DNA of 37,185 nt, from the NCBI GenBank assembly GCA_944384015.1, contig CALWRT010000158.1, positions 1 to 37,185 of the forward strand, written 5' to 3'. Of the stretch, positions 15,926 through 24,980 are shown piece after piece. A program made the position numbers and the translations under genes. This stretch comes from an uncultured Lachnospiraceae bacterium (lineage in GTDB: Bacteria; Bacillota; Clostridia; Lachnospirales; Lachnospiraceae). Under the pieces are notes generated by a model that saw only the letters and a program-made list of their open reading frames with translations, ran no database searches and was not told the DNA's origin. Numbering within the stretch: position 1 is the stretch's first letter; the number at the start of each line of letters is the position of its first letter.

Positions 15926-18163
15926 ATGGAAGAACAGATCATCAGAACAGAGTATTCTGAGGTTATGCAGAAGTCCTACATTGATTATGCTATGAGCGTC
16001 ATCATATCCAGAGCGCTGCCGGACGTGCGGGACGGATTGAAGCCGGTTCAGAGAAGAACGCTGTACGACATGTACGAGCTTGGCATACGCTATGACAGGC
16101 CTTACCGTAAATGCGCCCGTATCGTGGGGGATACGATGGGCAAGTACCATCCGCATGGGGACAGCTCCATCTACGAAGCCCTCGTCGTGATGGCCCAGGA
16201 ATTTAAAAAAGGGCAGGTGCTGGTAGACGGCCACGGCAATTTTGGTTCCATTGAAGGCGACGGAGCCGCGGCTATGCGTTATACGGAGGCAAGGCTGGAG
16301 AAAATCACCCAGGAAGTATTTCTAAGCGATCTGGACAAAGACGTGGTGGATTTTGTGCCGAATTTCGACGAGACAGAGAAGGAACCGTCTGTGCTGCCAG
16401 TACGCATTCCCAACTTGCTGGTGAATGGCTCTGACGGGATTGCTGTCGGTATGGCCACCAGTATACCTCCGCACAATCTGGGAGAAGTGATCGACGCGTC
16501 TATCGCCTATATGGAGAATGGGGATATCACAACAGAAGAGCTGATGAACTATGTTCAAGGACCGGATTTCCCCACGGGGGGAATCGTGGTGAATAAGGAA
16601 GACCTGGCGGATATTTACCGGCAGGGGACAGGCAAGATTAAGATCCGCGGGAAGGTGGAGATCGAGCAGGACAAGGGAGGTAAGAGCCGTCTTGTGATCA
16701 CGCAGATCCCGTACCCCATGATCGGGGCCAATATCGGTAAATTCCTGAACGATGTGTGTGCCCTTGTGGAGTCTAAGAAGACGACGGATATCGTGGACAT
16801 CTCCAATCAGTCTTCCAAGGAAGGGATTCGTATCGTGCTGGAATTGAAGCGGAATGCCGATGTAGATAATCTGATCAGCCTTCTCTATAAGAAGACGAGG
16901 CTGGAAGATACCTTTGGCGTGAACATGCTGGCGGTGGCCGACGGCAGGCCGCAGACCCTGGGGCTCAAGGAGATCATCCGGCATCACGTGGATTTCCGTT
17001 TTGAAATTGCCGGTAGAAAATATGAGACGCTGCTGCGCAAGGAGCGTGAGAAGAAGGAGATCCAGGAAGGCCTGATCAGGGCTGTGGATGTGATCGACGT
17101 TATTATTGAGATCCTGAGAGGAAGCAAGAACATTGCCCAGGCAAAGGAGTGTCTGATAACGGGCAAGACAGAGGGGATCCGCTTCCGCACGAAGAGTTCC
17201 CAGAAAATCGCGAATGGGCTGCATTTTACAGAGCGTCAGGCCTCCGCGATACTGGAGATGAGGCTGTACCGGCTGATTGGACTGGAGATCGACACTCTCC
17301 AGAAAGAACATAGGGAGACGCTGAAGAAGATCGCCTGGTACGAAGACATTCTGAACAACTATGAGACGATGGCAGGCGTGATCAAAGAGGACTTGATGGC
17401 AATTAAGAAGGAATATGCCAGACCGAGAAAGACGTCTGTCATCCAGGCTGAAGAGATCATCTATGAGGAGAAAGAACCTCAGGAGCTGCCTCTTGTCGTT
17501 CTGATAGACCGGTTCTCCTATATGAAGAGTATGGATCCTTCTGTCTATGAACGCAATAAAGAGGCGGCAGACACAGAGAGCCGTTATATTCTCCGCTGTA
17601 TGAGCACAGACAAGGTCGCCCTGTTCACAGACACGGGAAGAGTGCATGCGGTGAAAGCGAAGGATATTCCTTATGGAAAGTTCCGGGATAAGGGAGTGCC
17701 GGCAGACAACGTGAGCAATTATGACAGCACGGCAGAACAAATGATCTATGCTGCTCCTATGGAAGAACTGAAAAGCAGTCTTCTGCTCTTCGTGACAGGA
17801 CAGGGGATGTGCAAGCTTACCCAGGGCAGTGAATTCGACGTACAGAAGAGGACGATTGCCGCCACAAAGCTGGCAGAAGGCGATAAGCTCTCCAGCGTGC
17901 AGAAATATGACGGACAGGGTCAAGTTGTCCTGCGTACCAGGGAGGAAGTATTCCTGAAGTTTTCTGCGCAGGAGATCCCAAAGATGAAGAGGGCGGCTGT
18001 GGGCGTGAGGGGCATTCGCCTGGATAAGGATGACCAGGTGACGGAGGCCTACCTGCTCCTGCCCGGAACGGATGTGACGGTGGACAATGGAGAGAAGACA
18101 GTCGCGCTGAACCGGCTGAAGCTCGCCAAGAGGGACGGCAAAGGAGTTAGGCACAGGAAGTAG
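15926..18163 (+). CDS. parC: Type IIA DNA topoisomerase A subunit (ParC/GyrA)
   Basis: 745 aa, start preceded by AGAGAGG. It carries the breakage-reunion domain with YAMSVIISRALPDVRDGLKP, the helix HPHGDSSIYEALVVMAQ and the catalytic Tyr119 in AAMRYTEARL. The quinolone-determining positions read Ser80 and Glu84, the wild-type pair in E. coli ParC. The coiled-coil/tower region (about 330-500) is followed by a beta-pinwheel C-terminal domain (about 530-745: RCMSTDKVALFTDTGRVHAV, LLLFVTGQGMCKLTQ). No QRRGGKG-type GyrA-box, which gyrase needs to wrap DNA and supercoil, is visible. It should therefore decatenate or relax rather than supercoil. It forms an operon with the B subunit; a palindromic element begins 7 bp after its stop. 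Confidence 0.9.
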   Translation: MEEQIIRTEYSEVMQKSYIDYAMSVIISRALPDVRDGLKPVQRRTLYDMYELGIRYDRPYRKCARIVGDTMGKYHPHGDSSIYEALVVMAQEFKKGQVLVDGHGNFGSIEGDGAAAMRYTEARLEKITQEVFLSDLDKDVVDFVPNFDETEKEPSVLPVRIPNLLVNGSDGIAVGMATSIPPHNLGEVIDASIAYMENGDITTEELMNYVQGPDFPTGGIVVNKEDLADIYRQGTGKIKIRGKVEIEQDKGGKSRLVITQIPYPMIGANIGKFLNDVCALVESKKTTDIVDISNQSSKEGIRIVLELKRNADVDNLISLLYKKTRLEDTFGVNMLAVADGRPQTLGLKEIIRHHVDFRFEIAGRKYETLLRKEREKKEIQEGLIRAVDVIDVIIEILRGSKNIAQAKECLITGKTEGIRFRTKSSQKIANGLHFTERQASAILEMRLYRLIGLEIDTLQKEHRETLKKIAWYEDILNNYETMAGVIKEDLMAIKKEYARPRKTSVIQAEEIIYEEKEPQELPLVVLIDRFSYMKSMDPSVYERNKEAADTESRYILRCMSTDKVALFTDTGRVHAVKAKDIPYGKFRDKGVPADNVSNYDSTAEQMIYAAPMEELKSSLLLFVTGQGMCKLTQGSEFDVQKRTIAATKLAEGDKLSSVQKYDGQGQVVLRTREEVFLKFSAQEIPKMKRAAVGVRGIRLDKDDQVTEAYLLLPGTDVTVDNGEKTVALNRLKLAKRDGKGVRHRK

Positions 18164-18169
18164 GCGGAG

Positions 18170-18365
18170 GTTACGATTCACAGCCATCCCACCCGCATGC
18201 GCACCCGTCGCCTCTTCGAGGCTCCAGTCTCGCGCCTAGCGGTGCTAAAGCTGCTCATGTGGTTTGGGTGACTGCTTCACAGTCCTGATTCAGAAGGAAC
18301 AGCCCACGCTTACGTGCAAGCACGACGCATTGGTTGTTCCTTCTGAATCGGCTGTGAATCGTAAC
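18170..18365. repeat. Nested palindromic intergenic element (196 bp)
   Basis: Outer arms GTTACGATTCACAGCC (18170-18185) and 18350-18365 are a perfect 16-bp inverted repeat marking both ends. Inner arms GATTCAGAAGGAAC (18287-18300) and 18336-18349 are a perfect 14-bp inverted repeat whose right arm abuts the outer right arm. The interior has small hairpins (GCCTC..GAGGC near 18211, GACTG..CAGTC near 18271, CGTGC..GCACG near 18313) and a partial pairing of 18187-18198 with 18258-18270. There is no ORF of note. It looks like a non-autonomous mobile or REP/MITE-like repeat, or an elaborate 3' RNA structure of the topoisomerase transcript. Confidence 0.7.
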
Positions 18366-18394
18366 AGGCAGAGAAAAATATTTTTCAAAAAGCC

Positions 18395-18423
18395 TTGCAA
18401 TCAGGAAACAAGAGTGCTACAAT
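18395..18423 (+). promoter_or_regulatory. Sigma-A promoter of the rimP-nusA-infB operon
   Basis: -35 TTGCAA (18395-18400), 17-bp spacer, -10 TACAAT (18418-18423). Transcription from about 18430 gives a leader of about 86 nt with the hairpin at 18455-18478. Confidence 0.8.
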
Positions 18424-18454
18424 AATGAAGAATTATTGATAGAAGATACTAGTT

Positions 18455-18478
18455 GAGAGTGGACGCGAGTCCACTCTC
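18455..18478 (+). promoter_or_regulatory. Leader hairpin of the rimP operon
   Basis: GAGAGTGGA (18455-18463) pairs perfectly with TCCACTCTC (18470-18478) around the 6-nt loop CGCGAG. Only a weak T-rich run (ATTGCTTGTT) follows. NusA is encoded downstream and controls its own operon by attenuation in E. coli, so a NusA-responsive pause or attenuator is plausible; this is inference. Confidence 0.55.
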
Positions 18479-18515
18479 ATTGCTTGTTAAGAGAAGAAGC
18501 AAAGGAGGTGGGCCT

Positions 18516-18980
18516 GTGACAAAACGGGAGACATATGAGAAAAAGGCAGAAGAGCTGATTATGCCGCTGATCGAAGAGCATCAGTTTGAACTGGTAGACA
18601 TGGAGTATGTGAAGGAAGGTGCGAACTGGTATCTGAGGGCGTATATCGATAAGCCAGGAGGAATCAATGTGGACGACTGTGAAGTGATCAGCCGGGCATT
18701 TTCCGACCTGCTGGACAGGGATGATTTCATTGAGGACTCGTATATACTGGAAGTCAGCTCCCCGGGGCTTGGACGTCCGCTGAAGAAGGATAAGGACTTT
18801 CAGAGAAGTCTTGGCGAGGAAGTGGAAGTGCGCCTATACCGCCCGCGAAACCATCAGAAGGAATTCCGGGGAATTTTGAAGGCGTGGGACGCCAAGACGG
18901 TGACGGTGGATATGTCAGGCGAGGAACTCGTGCTGGAGCGGGGAGATATCGCGTTGATAAGACTTGCATTTGATTTTTAA
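18516..18980 (+). CDS. rimP: Ribosome maturation factor RimP
   Basis: 154 aa from GTG 18516, preceded by AAAGGAGGTG at ideal spacing. The frame continues upstream through the leader hairpin but lacks any site there. Conserved RimP segments: LVDMEYVKEGANWYLRAYID, GINVDDCEVISRAFSDLLD, YILEVSSPGLGRPLKK (the family hallmark SSPGLxRPL) and a C-terminal Sm-like barrel with FRGILKAWDAKTVTV. It assists assembly of the 30S head with S19, S9 and others in the cytoplasm. First gene of the conserved nusA-infB operon, 32 bp before nusA. Confidence 0.96.
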   Translation: MTKRETYEKKAEELIMPLIEEHQFELVDMEYVKEGANWYLRAYIDKPGGINVDDCEVISRAFSDLLDRDDFIEDSYILEVSSPGLGRPLKKDKDFQRSLGEEVEVRLYRPRNHQKEFRGILKAWDAKTVTVDMSGEELVLERGDIALIRLAFDF

Positions 18981-19012
18981 TTGTACAGGATGTTTTAGGA
19001 GGATAGCACATC

Positions 19013-20194
19013 ATGAATAATGAATTAATGGAAGCGCTGGATATACTGGAAAAAGAGAAAAATATCAGCAAAGATACGCTGCTGGAGGCAATTGAAAATT
19101 CTCTGATTACCGCTTGCAAGAACCACTTCGGCAAGTCGGATAATATCAAGGTATATATTAACCGGGATACCGGTGATTTTGCAGTATACGCGCAGAAGAC
19201 CGTGGTGGATCAGGTAGAGGACGATGTGACCCAGATCAGCCTGGAGAAAGCGAAGATGATGGACTCCAAGTACGAGCTGGGGGACACGGTGAATGTGGAA
19301 GTGAAATCCAAAGAATTCGGACGGATCGCCACCCAGAACGCCAAGAATGTCATCCTGCAGAAAATACGGGAAGAGGAGCGCAAGGCGCTGTTCAACCAGT
19401 ATTACGGCAAGGAGAGGGATGTGGTGACCGGGATTGTGCAAAGATATAATGGGCGCAATGTCAGTATCAACCTGGGCAATGTGGATGCCGTGTTAAGTGA
19501 GAATGAGCAGGTGAAGGGCGAAGTGTTCCGGCCGACGGAGCGCATCAAAGTCTATATCCTGGAAGTGAAGGATACCACGAAGGGACCGAAGATTCTCGTC
19601 TCCAGGACACACCCGGAGCTGGTGAAACGTCTGTTTGAATCAGAAGTCACAGAAGTGCGGGACGGCACGGTGGAGATCAAAAGCATTGCGAGGGAAGCGG
19701 GATCCAGGACAAAGATTGCCGTGTATTCCCACGACCCGGATGTGGATCCGGTGGGGGCTTGTGTCGGGATGAACGGGGCGCGTGTGAACGCGATTGTCAA
19801 TGAGCTGCGGGGAGAGAAGATTGACATTATCAACTGGAGCGACAATCCGGCAATTTTAATTGAGAATGCCCTGAGCCCAGCCAAGGTAGTGTTCGTGATG
19901 GCAGACGATGAGGAGAAGACGGCGAAGGTGGTTGTCCCGGATTACCAGCTTTCCCTGGCCATCGGAAAAGAAGGACAGAACGCCAGGCTGGCAGCCAGAC
20001 TGACAGGATTTAAGATTGATATCAAGAGCGAGACCCAGGCCAAAGAGATCGAAGGGTTCATGGAAGAGTTTGACGCTGACGAAGAATACGAGGCCTATGA
20101 AGATTATGACGGCTACGACAGCTATGAAGAAGGGTATGACGGGGAAGCCAAAGAGGAAGAGGCAGAGTATTCGGAAGATGACGTACAGGAGTGA
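19013..20194 (+). CDS. nusA: Transcription termination/antitermination factor NusA
   Basis: 393 aa; AGGAGGATAG precedes the start. The N-terminal RNA-polymerase-binding domain (1-125: [33 protein letters not shown]) is followed by S1 (about 130-200: [20 protein letters not shown]), KH1 ([20 protein letters not shown]) and KH2 ([20 protein letters not shown]). It binds RNA polymerase and nascent RNA, enhancing pausing and termination. It ends in a very acidic tail of about 45 residues rich in Glu, Asp and Tyr, instead of the acidic-repeat domains of E. coli NusA, as is usual in Firmicutes. Its TGA overlaps the earliest possible ylxR start. Confidence 0.97.
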   Translation: MNNELMEALDILEKEKNISKDTLLEAIENSLITACKNHFGKSDNIKVYINRDTGDFAVYAQKTVVDQVEDDVTQISLEKAKMMDSKYELGDTVNVEVKSKEFGRIATQNAKNVILQKIREEERKALFNQYYGKERDVVTGIVQRYNGRNVSINLGNVDAVLSENEQVKGEVFRPTERIKVYILEVKDTTKGPKILVSRTHPELVKRLFESEVTEVRDGTVEIKSIAREAGSRTKIAVYSHDPDVDPVGACVGMNGARVNAIVNELRGEKIDIINWSDNPAILIENALSPAKVVFVMADDEEKTAKVVVPDYQLSLAIGKEGQNARLAARLTGFKIDIKSETQAKEIEGFMEEFDADEEYEAYEDYDGYDSYEEGYDGEAKEEEAEYSEDDVQE

Positions 20195-20199
20195 TCAGA

Positions 20200-20478
20200 T
20201 TGGGTGCAGTGAGAAAAGTCCCGATGCGCCAGTGTACGGGATGTCAGGAAATGAGAAATAAGAAGGAGATGCTGAGGGTACTTCGAACCGCGCAGGAAGG
20301 AATCGTCCTGGATGCGACAGGCAAGAAGAACGGCAGGGGAGCTTATCTGTGCAGAAATCCCCAGTGCCTGGAGAAAGCGATTAAGAATAAGGGATTGGAG
20401 CGGTCTTTGAAGGTGAAGATCCCTGAGGAAGTCTATGATACGCTGAAGAAGGAGCTGAGTTTGCTGGATGAGGAATAA
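20200..20478 (+). CDS. ylxR: YlxR (DUF448) RNA-binding protein, RnpM-type
   Basis: About 92 aa. The core KVPMRQCTGCQEMRNKKEML, KKNGRGAYLCRNPQCLEKAI and the basic C-terminal helix define YlxR. In B. subtilis the protein (RnpM) binds the RNase P RNA and modulates RNase P. The start is uncertain: TTG 20200 has CAGGAG 8 nt upstream and is preferred; GTG 20191 overlaps the nusA stop but has no spacing to its site; GTG 20209 is also possible. It lies in the conserved slot between nusA and ylxQ and overlaps ylxQ by 11 bp, so translation is probably coupled. Confidence 0.9.
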   Translation: MGAVRKVPMRQCTGCQEMRNKKEMLRVLRTAQEGIVLDATGKKNGRGAYLCRNPQCLEKAIKNKGLERSLKVKIPEEVYDTLKKELSLLDEE

Positions 20479-20815
20479 AGCTTTGTCTCTGCTGGGAATC
20501 GCAGCCAAGGCCGGGAGCATTGTAAGCGGAGAGTTCTCTGTGGATAAGGCAGGGCATGAAGGGAAGGCCGCTCTCGTGGTCGTCGCGTCGGATGCTTCCG
20601 ATAACACGAAGAAGAAGTTTTCAGATATGTGTACTTATTATAGGGTGCCTATACAGATATACGCCGATAAAGATATGCTCGGACATTCCATCGGAAAGAG
20701 TTTCCGCGCCGCTGCAGCGGTGACGGATGCGGGGCTGGCCGGAGCTATTTTGAAGCTGCTGGAGGAAGACTGCAGGATAGGAGGTAATGAGCATGGCAAA
20801 AATGAGGGTGCATGA
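20468..20815 (+). CDS. ylxQ: L7Ae/L30e-family ribosomal-like protein YlxQ
   Basis: 115 aa. The L7Ae fold signature appears in [37 protein letters not shown] and [20 protein letters not shown]. Members bind kink-turn RNA; the YlxQ branch in the nusA-infB operon is conserved but not essential in B. subtilis and its RNA target is not established. It overlaps ylxR by 11 bp and infB by 23 bp, and its 3' end carries the infB ribosome binding site AGGAGGT. Confidence 0.92.
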   Translation: MRNKALSLLGIAAKAGSIVSGEFSVDKAGHEGKAALVVVASDASDNTKKKFSDMCTYYRVPIQIYADKDMLGHSIGKSFRAAAAVTDAGLAGAILKLLEEDCRIGGNEHGKNEGA

Positions 20816-23609
20816 ATTGGCAAAACAGCTGGATATATCCAATCGGGAGATGATTCAGATGCTTGCCGATCAGAAGATTGAAGTGAAGAGCCATATGAGC
20901 ACGCTGACGGACGATCAGGTGGAGCAGATTATGGCTTCCAGGAATAAGAAGGAGATTCCAACGGAGACAGTAAGAGAAAACGGAAAGGAAAGAAGAGATA
21001 CGAATCATATGAAAGAGACGAATGGAAATGGACAGCCGACAAGACCAGAGGGGCAGCCGGTCAGGAAGAAGAAATATATATCCGTGTACAATCCGCAGAA
21101 CAGCCGCAGTAATCTGAAGCCTCCTCTCGGGATACGTAATTCTGCCAACCGGAGCGGCGCCGCCCGCGCGCAGGACGGAGAGGTGAAGAAGGGTCTGAAG
21201 CCCGAAGGGGCTAGAGTACGCCCCGCGTCCGAGCCGTCAAAAGAGGCAGCGGCGAAGACAGATATCCAGGCCCAGGCAAATCAGAATCCGGTGAAGAAGG
21301 AAGCTCAGGCTCCGGCGCGGAGCACGGCAGAACGGCCGGCGGAAAGGACAACGGCAAGAACAGAACGCTCCGGCGATAAGGGCCAAGTTAAGACAGACCG
21401 CCCTGGAGACAGAGGAGCGTCCAGAGGGGAACGTTTTGGCGATCGGAATTTTGCGGGTAGGACAGACCGCCCTGGAGACAGGGGTGCATCCAGAGGGGAA
21501 CGCTTTGGCGACCGGAATTTTGCAGGTCGGTCGGATCGTCCCGGAGACAGGGGCGCGTCCAGAGGGGAACGCTCGGGAGACAGAAGCTTTTCAGGCCGCG
21601 GTTTGGACCGCAGAGGAGGCATGGGCGCAAGAGGTATGGCGGATGACCGTGCAGCCCTGGACCGTGCGGCGATGGATCACGCCAATGCAGAGCGGGCCAA
21701 CAGTGAGAAGAGGGCATATAAAGAGCAGGCAAAGAAGGAACGCCAGAATCGGGAGCGCAAGGAAGCCGAGAGGGATACGCTGAAGCAGATCAAGAACACA
21801 AAGCCCAAGAAAGGAAGCTTTATTCAGCCTAAGACGGAGGAGAAGAAAGAAGATGAGATCCGCACGATTATTCTTCCGGAAGTGCTCACGATCAAGGAGC
21901 TGGCTGACGCAATTAAGATACAGCCGGCGGCTATTGTGAAGAAGCTGTTCCTGCAGGGAATTGTCGCGACAGTAAACCAGGAGATTTCTTACGAGAAGGC
22001 AGAAGAAATTGCTCTGGAGTATAATTGCATCGCAGAGCCGGAACAGAAAGTGGATGTCATCGAAGAGCTCCTGAAAGAGGAAGAAGAGGATGAATCCAAA
22101 ATGGTTCCGAGACCGCCGGTCGTCTGTGTGATGGGGCATGTAGACCACGGCAAGACTTCCCTTCTGGACGCGATCCGCAATACCAATGTGATTGGCGGGG
22201 AGGCTGGCGGAATTACCCAGCATATCGGTGCCTCTGTTATCAAATACAATGGACAGAAAATTACATTTTTGGATACGCCGGGACATGAGGCGTTTACAGC
22301 TATGCGCATGCGCGGGGCCAATTCCACAGATATCGCCATCCTTGTGGTGGCTGCGGATGACGGAGTAATGCCTCAGACGGTGGAGGCCATCAGCCATGCG
22401 AAGGCTGCGGGAATTGAGATTATTGTAGCGATCAACAAAATCGATAAACCCAGCGCCAACATTGACCGAGTAAAGCAGGAGCTTGCAGAATATGAACTGA
22501 TTCCGGAAGACTGGGGCGGAAGCACGATTTTTGTGCCGGTATCTGCTAAGACGCATGAGGGGATTGATACCTTGCTGGAGATGGTTCTTCTGACGGCAGA
22601 AATGCATGAGCTGAAGGCTAACCCGAAGAGGGCTGCCCGGGGACTTGTCATTGAGGCGCAGCTGGACAAAGGGAAGGGACCTGTGGCCACTGTTCTTGTC
22701 CAGAAGGGAACGCTCCATGTGGGAGACCCGATTGCCGCCGGGTCCTGCCATGGAAAAGTGCGCGCGATGATGGACGACAAGGGAAGACGTGTGAAAGAAG
22801 CAGGACCTTCCACACCGGTAGAGATTCTGGGATTGTCGGATGTTCCCAACGCCGGAGAAATCTTTGTGTCTACGAAGACGGAGAAGGAAGCGAGAAGCTT
22901 TGCAGAGACCTTCATCTCCGAAGGAAGAGAGAAGCTGCTGGAAGAGACGAAATCGAGAATGTCGCTGGACGATCTATTCAGCCAGATCCAGGCGGGCAAT
23001 GTAAAAGAATTGAACATTATTGTCAAGGCTGATGTACAGGGCTCCGTAGAAGCCATTCGTCAGAGCCTTGTGAAACTGTCCAACGAAGAGGTTGTGGTGA
23101 AGATCATTCACGGCGGCGTCGGCGCGGTGAACGAGTCCGACGTAACGCTGGCTTCCGCTTCTAACGCAATTATTATCGGATTTAACGTAAGGCCGGATGC
23201 GACAGCGAAAGCGATCGCAGAGAGAGAGAATGTAGATATCCGCTTGTACCGGGTGATCTATAATGCCATTGAAGACGTAGAGGCGGCAATGAAAGGGATG
23301 CTGGATCCGATTTTTGAGGAGAAGGTTATCGGCCATGCAGAGGTGCGTCAGCTGTTCAAAGCCTCTGGTGTGGGCACGATTGCCGGTTCCTATGTGCTGG
23401 ATGGATATTTCCAGAGAAATTGCCTTGTGCGTATCAGCAGAGAAGGAACGCAGATTTACGAAGGCTCCCTTGCTTCCTTGAAGCGGTTTAAGGATGATGT
23501 AAAAGAAGTAAAGGCAGGCTATGAGTGCGGCTTTGTATTTGACAAGTTCAACGACCTTCAGGAATTAGACCAGGTAGAGGCTTATATTATGGAGGAAGTG
23601 CCTAGGTAA
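20793..23609 (+). CDS. infB: Translation initiation factor IF-2
   Basis: 938 aa from ATG 20793 (AGGAGGT 7 nt upstream; ATG 20787 is too close). The short N-terminal helical domain [20 protein letters not shown] is followed by a long disordered basic/acidic linker (about 50-350) containing three 23-residue [13 protein letters not shown] repeats, then a second IF2N domain. The G domain carries [12 protein letters not shown] (G1), [11 protein letters not shown] (G3) and NKID (G4). Domains II-IV end in [20 protein letters not shown]. It binds GTP and fMet-tRNA and joins ribosomal subunits. The linker length and its Gly/Arg/Asp repeats are species-specific. Its stop overlaps the rbfA start. Confidence 0.97.
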   Translation: MAKMRVHELAKQLDISNREMIQMLADQKIEVKSHMSTLTDDQVEQIMASRNKKEIPTETVRENGKERRDTNHMKETNGNGQPTRPEGQPVRKKKYISVYNPQNSRSNLKPPLGIRNSANRSGAARAQDGEVKKGLKPEGARVRPASEPSKEAAAKTDIQAQANQNPVKKEAQAPARSTAERPAERTTARTERSGDKGQVKTDRPGDRGASRGERFGDRNFAGRTDRPGDRGASRGERFGDRNFAGRSDRPGDRGASRGERSGDRSFSGRGLDRRGGMGARGMADDRAALDRAAMDHANAERANSEKRAYKEQAKKERQNRERKEAERDTLKQIKNTKPKKGSFIQPKTEEKKEDEIRTIILPEVLTIKELADAIKIQPAAIVKKLFLQGIVATVNQEISYEKAEEIALEYNCIAEPEQKVDVIEELLKEEEEDESKMVPRPPVVCVMGHVDHGKTSLLDAIRNTNVIGGEAGGITQHIGASVIKYNGQKITFLDTPGHEAFTAMRMRGANSTDIAILVVAADDGVMPQTVEAISHAKAAGIEIIVAINKIDKPSANIDRVKQELAEYELIPEDWGGSTIFVPVSAKTHEGIDTLLEMVLLTAEMHELKANPKRAARGLVIEAQLDKGKGPVATVLVQKGTLHVGDPIAAGSCHGKVRAMMDDKGRRVKEAGPSTPVEILGLSDVPNAGEIFVSTKTEKEARSFAETFISEGREKLLEETKSRMSLDDLFSQIQAGNVKELNIIVKADVQGSVEAIRQSLVKLSNEEVVVKIIHGGVGAVNESDVTLASASNAIIIGFNVRPDATAKAIAERENVDIRLYRVIYNAIEDVEAAMKGMLDPIFEEKVIGHAEVRQLFKASGVGTIAGSYVLDGYFQRNCLVRISREGTQIYEGSLASLKRFKDDVKEVKAGYECGFVFDKFNDLQELDQVEAYIMEEVPR
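21393..21599 (+). repeat. Three 69-bp in-frame tandem repeats inside infB
   Basis: Three copies (21393-21461, 21462-21530, 21531-21599) each encode 23 residues of the form [TS][25 protein letters not shown]. The first two copies are identical in protein; the third has Phe/Ser, Asn/Ser and Ala/Ser changes. Partial related units ([10 protein letters not shown] upstream, [11 protein letters not shown] downstream) flank them. Copy number is likely to vary between strains. Confidence 0.9.
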
Positions 23610-23965
23610 TGAGGAAGAACAGTATTAAAAACACAAGAATTAATACAGAAGTGATGAGAGAACTCTCCAACATTATCCAGGGAGAGATCAAAGATCCGAG
23701 AATTCATCCGATGACCACCGTGGTGGCGGTGACGGTGGCTCCGGATCTGAAGAGCTGCCGGGCTTATATCAGCGTCCTGGGCAGCGAAGAAGAACAGAAG
23801 GCCACTCTGGAGGGCCTAAGAAGCGCGGAAGGATATATCCGCCGGGAGCTTGCCAGAACAGTCAATCTGCGCAATACCCCGGAGATCCATTTTGTATTGG
23901 ATCAGTCAATTGAGTACGGCGTGCATATGAGCCGTCTGATTGACGAGGTAAATGACAACAATTGA
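23609..23965 (+). CDS. rbfA: 30S ribosome-binding factor RbfA
   Basis: 118 aa. It starts inside the infB stop (TAATG), so translation is coupled. The KH-like fold is recognisable from RINTEVMRELSNIIQGEIKD, CRAYISVLGSEEEQ, GYIRRELARTVNLRNTPEIH and the end FVLDQSIEYGVHMSRLIDEV. It binds the 16S 5' domain during 30S maturation and cold adaptation. Operon order infB-rbfA-nrnA-truB is the usual Firmicutes one. Confidence 0.96.
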   Translation: MRKNSIKNTRINTEVMRELSNIIQGEIKDPRIHPMTTVVAVTVAPDLKSCRAYISVLGSEEEQKATLEGLRSAEGYIRRELARTVNLRNTPEIHFVLDQSIEYGVHMSRLIDEVNDNN

Positions 23966-23983
23966 AAAGAGAGCAGGTAGAGG

Positions 23984-24979
23984 ATGAGGAATATTACGAA
24001 ACTGACAGACTGCCTGCAGGACATCCGGACAGTGGCCATCACAGGCCATATCCGTCCTGATGGTGACTGCATAGGGGCCTGCATGGCATTTTGGCATTAT
24101 CTGAAGGACAATTTTCCGCAGATAGAGGCAAAGGTATATCTGGAGTCCGTTCCGGAGAGATTTCAGTATATTCCGGGGACGGAAGAGATTGCCTGCAAGG
24201 CGGACGACAGAGAGTTCGACTTATTTGCGGCAATGGACTGCAGCGATACGGATCGCTTCGCGCCGTTCATCCGTTATTATCAGACGGCAGGCAAGAGACT
24301 GTGCATTGACCACCATATAAGCAACCAAGGGATCGGAGATTATTACTGTATTGAACCGGGGAAGAGCTCTTCCTGCGAGGTATTGTTCGGGCTTATGGAA
24401 GAAGATGAGATCAGCTGTCCGGCGGCGACGGCCCTCTATACGGGAATTATCCATGATACTGGGGTGTTCCAGTATTCAAATACAACCCCGAACACGATGC
24501 GCGTTGCAGCGGCCCTGATGGAAAAAGGGGTAGATTTTTCTCTGATCATCGAAGACAGCTTCTATAAGAAGACGTATCTTCAGAACCAGATACTGGGAAG
24601 GGCCCTGCTGGAGAGTATGTTGATCTGTGACCAGAAGGTGATTGTGAGTGCCATACGCCGGAAGGATATGGACTTCTATGGGATTGGGCCAGAAGACCTT
24701 GAAGGAATAGTCAGCCAGCTCCGATTGACGAAGGGAGTAGAGGTGGCGATTTTCCTGTATGAGACAGCCATTGCGGAGTATAAAGTGAGCATGCGTTCCA
24801 ACTCGTTGGTGGATGTAAGCAAAATTGCTGTATTTTATGGCGGGGGCGGCCATATGCGTGCTGCCGGCTGTACCATGCAGGGAATGATGCACGATGTGGT
24901 GAATAACCTTACCAGGCATATATGCAGGCAGCTGGAGAAGAGCGCCCAAGAGACAGCTGGACATAAGCCGGAGGAATAG
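23984..24979 (+). CDS. nrnA: Bifunctional oligoribonuclease / pAp phosphatase NrnA (DHH/DHHA1)
   Basis: 331 aa. DHH-superfamily metal ligands: HIRPDGDCIGA (motif I, with the His and the DGD Asp residues), AMDCSDTDR (motif II), LCIDHHISNQG (the DHH motif) and HDTGVFQYSNT (motif IV). The DHHA1 substrate domain has GGGGHMRAAGC near the C-terminus. The family degrades 2-5-nt RNAs, including pGpG from c-di-GMP, and removes the 3' phosphate from pAp in the cytoplasm with Mn. AGG lies 6 nt before the start. It sits between rbfA (18 bp) and truB (1 bp) in one operon. Confidence 0.94.
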   Translation: MRNITKLTDCLQDIRTVAITGHIRPDGDCIGACMAFWHYLKDNFPQIEAKVYLESVPERFQYIPGTEEIACKADDREFDLFAAMDCSDTDRFAPFIRYYQTAGKRLCIDHHISNQGIGDYYCIEPGKSSSCEVLFGLMEEDEISCPAATALYTGIIHDTGVFQYSNTTPNTMRVAAALMEKGVDFSLIIEDSFYKKTYLQNQILGRALLESMLICDQKVIVSAIRRKDMDFYGIGPEDLEGIVSQLRLTKGVEVAIFLYETAIAEYKVSMRSNSLVDVSKIAVFYGGGGHMRAAGCTMQGMMHDVVNNLTRHICRQLEKSAQETAGHKPEE

Positions 24980-24980
24980 A

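Noticed and set aside
16322-18187. 621-codon open frame on the minus strand opposite the topoisomerase A subunit
   Set aside because: The plus strand encodes a full-length topoisomerase subunit with all motifs. The antisense peptide is His/Leu/Arg-rich, matches nothing known and has no ribosome binding site.
21393-21599. Regular repeats considered as a CRISPR array
   Set aside because: They are contiguous 69-bp in-frame coding repeats without spacers, inside infB.
21591-22751. 386-codon minus-strand frame opposite infB
   Set aside because: Antisense to the IF-2 linker and G domain; composition is not protein-like.
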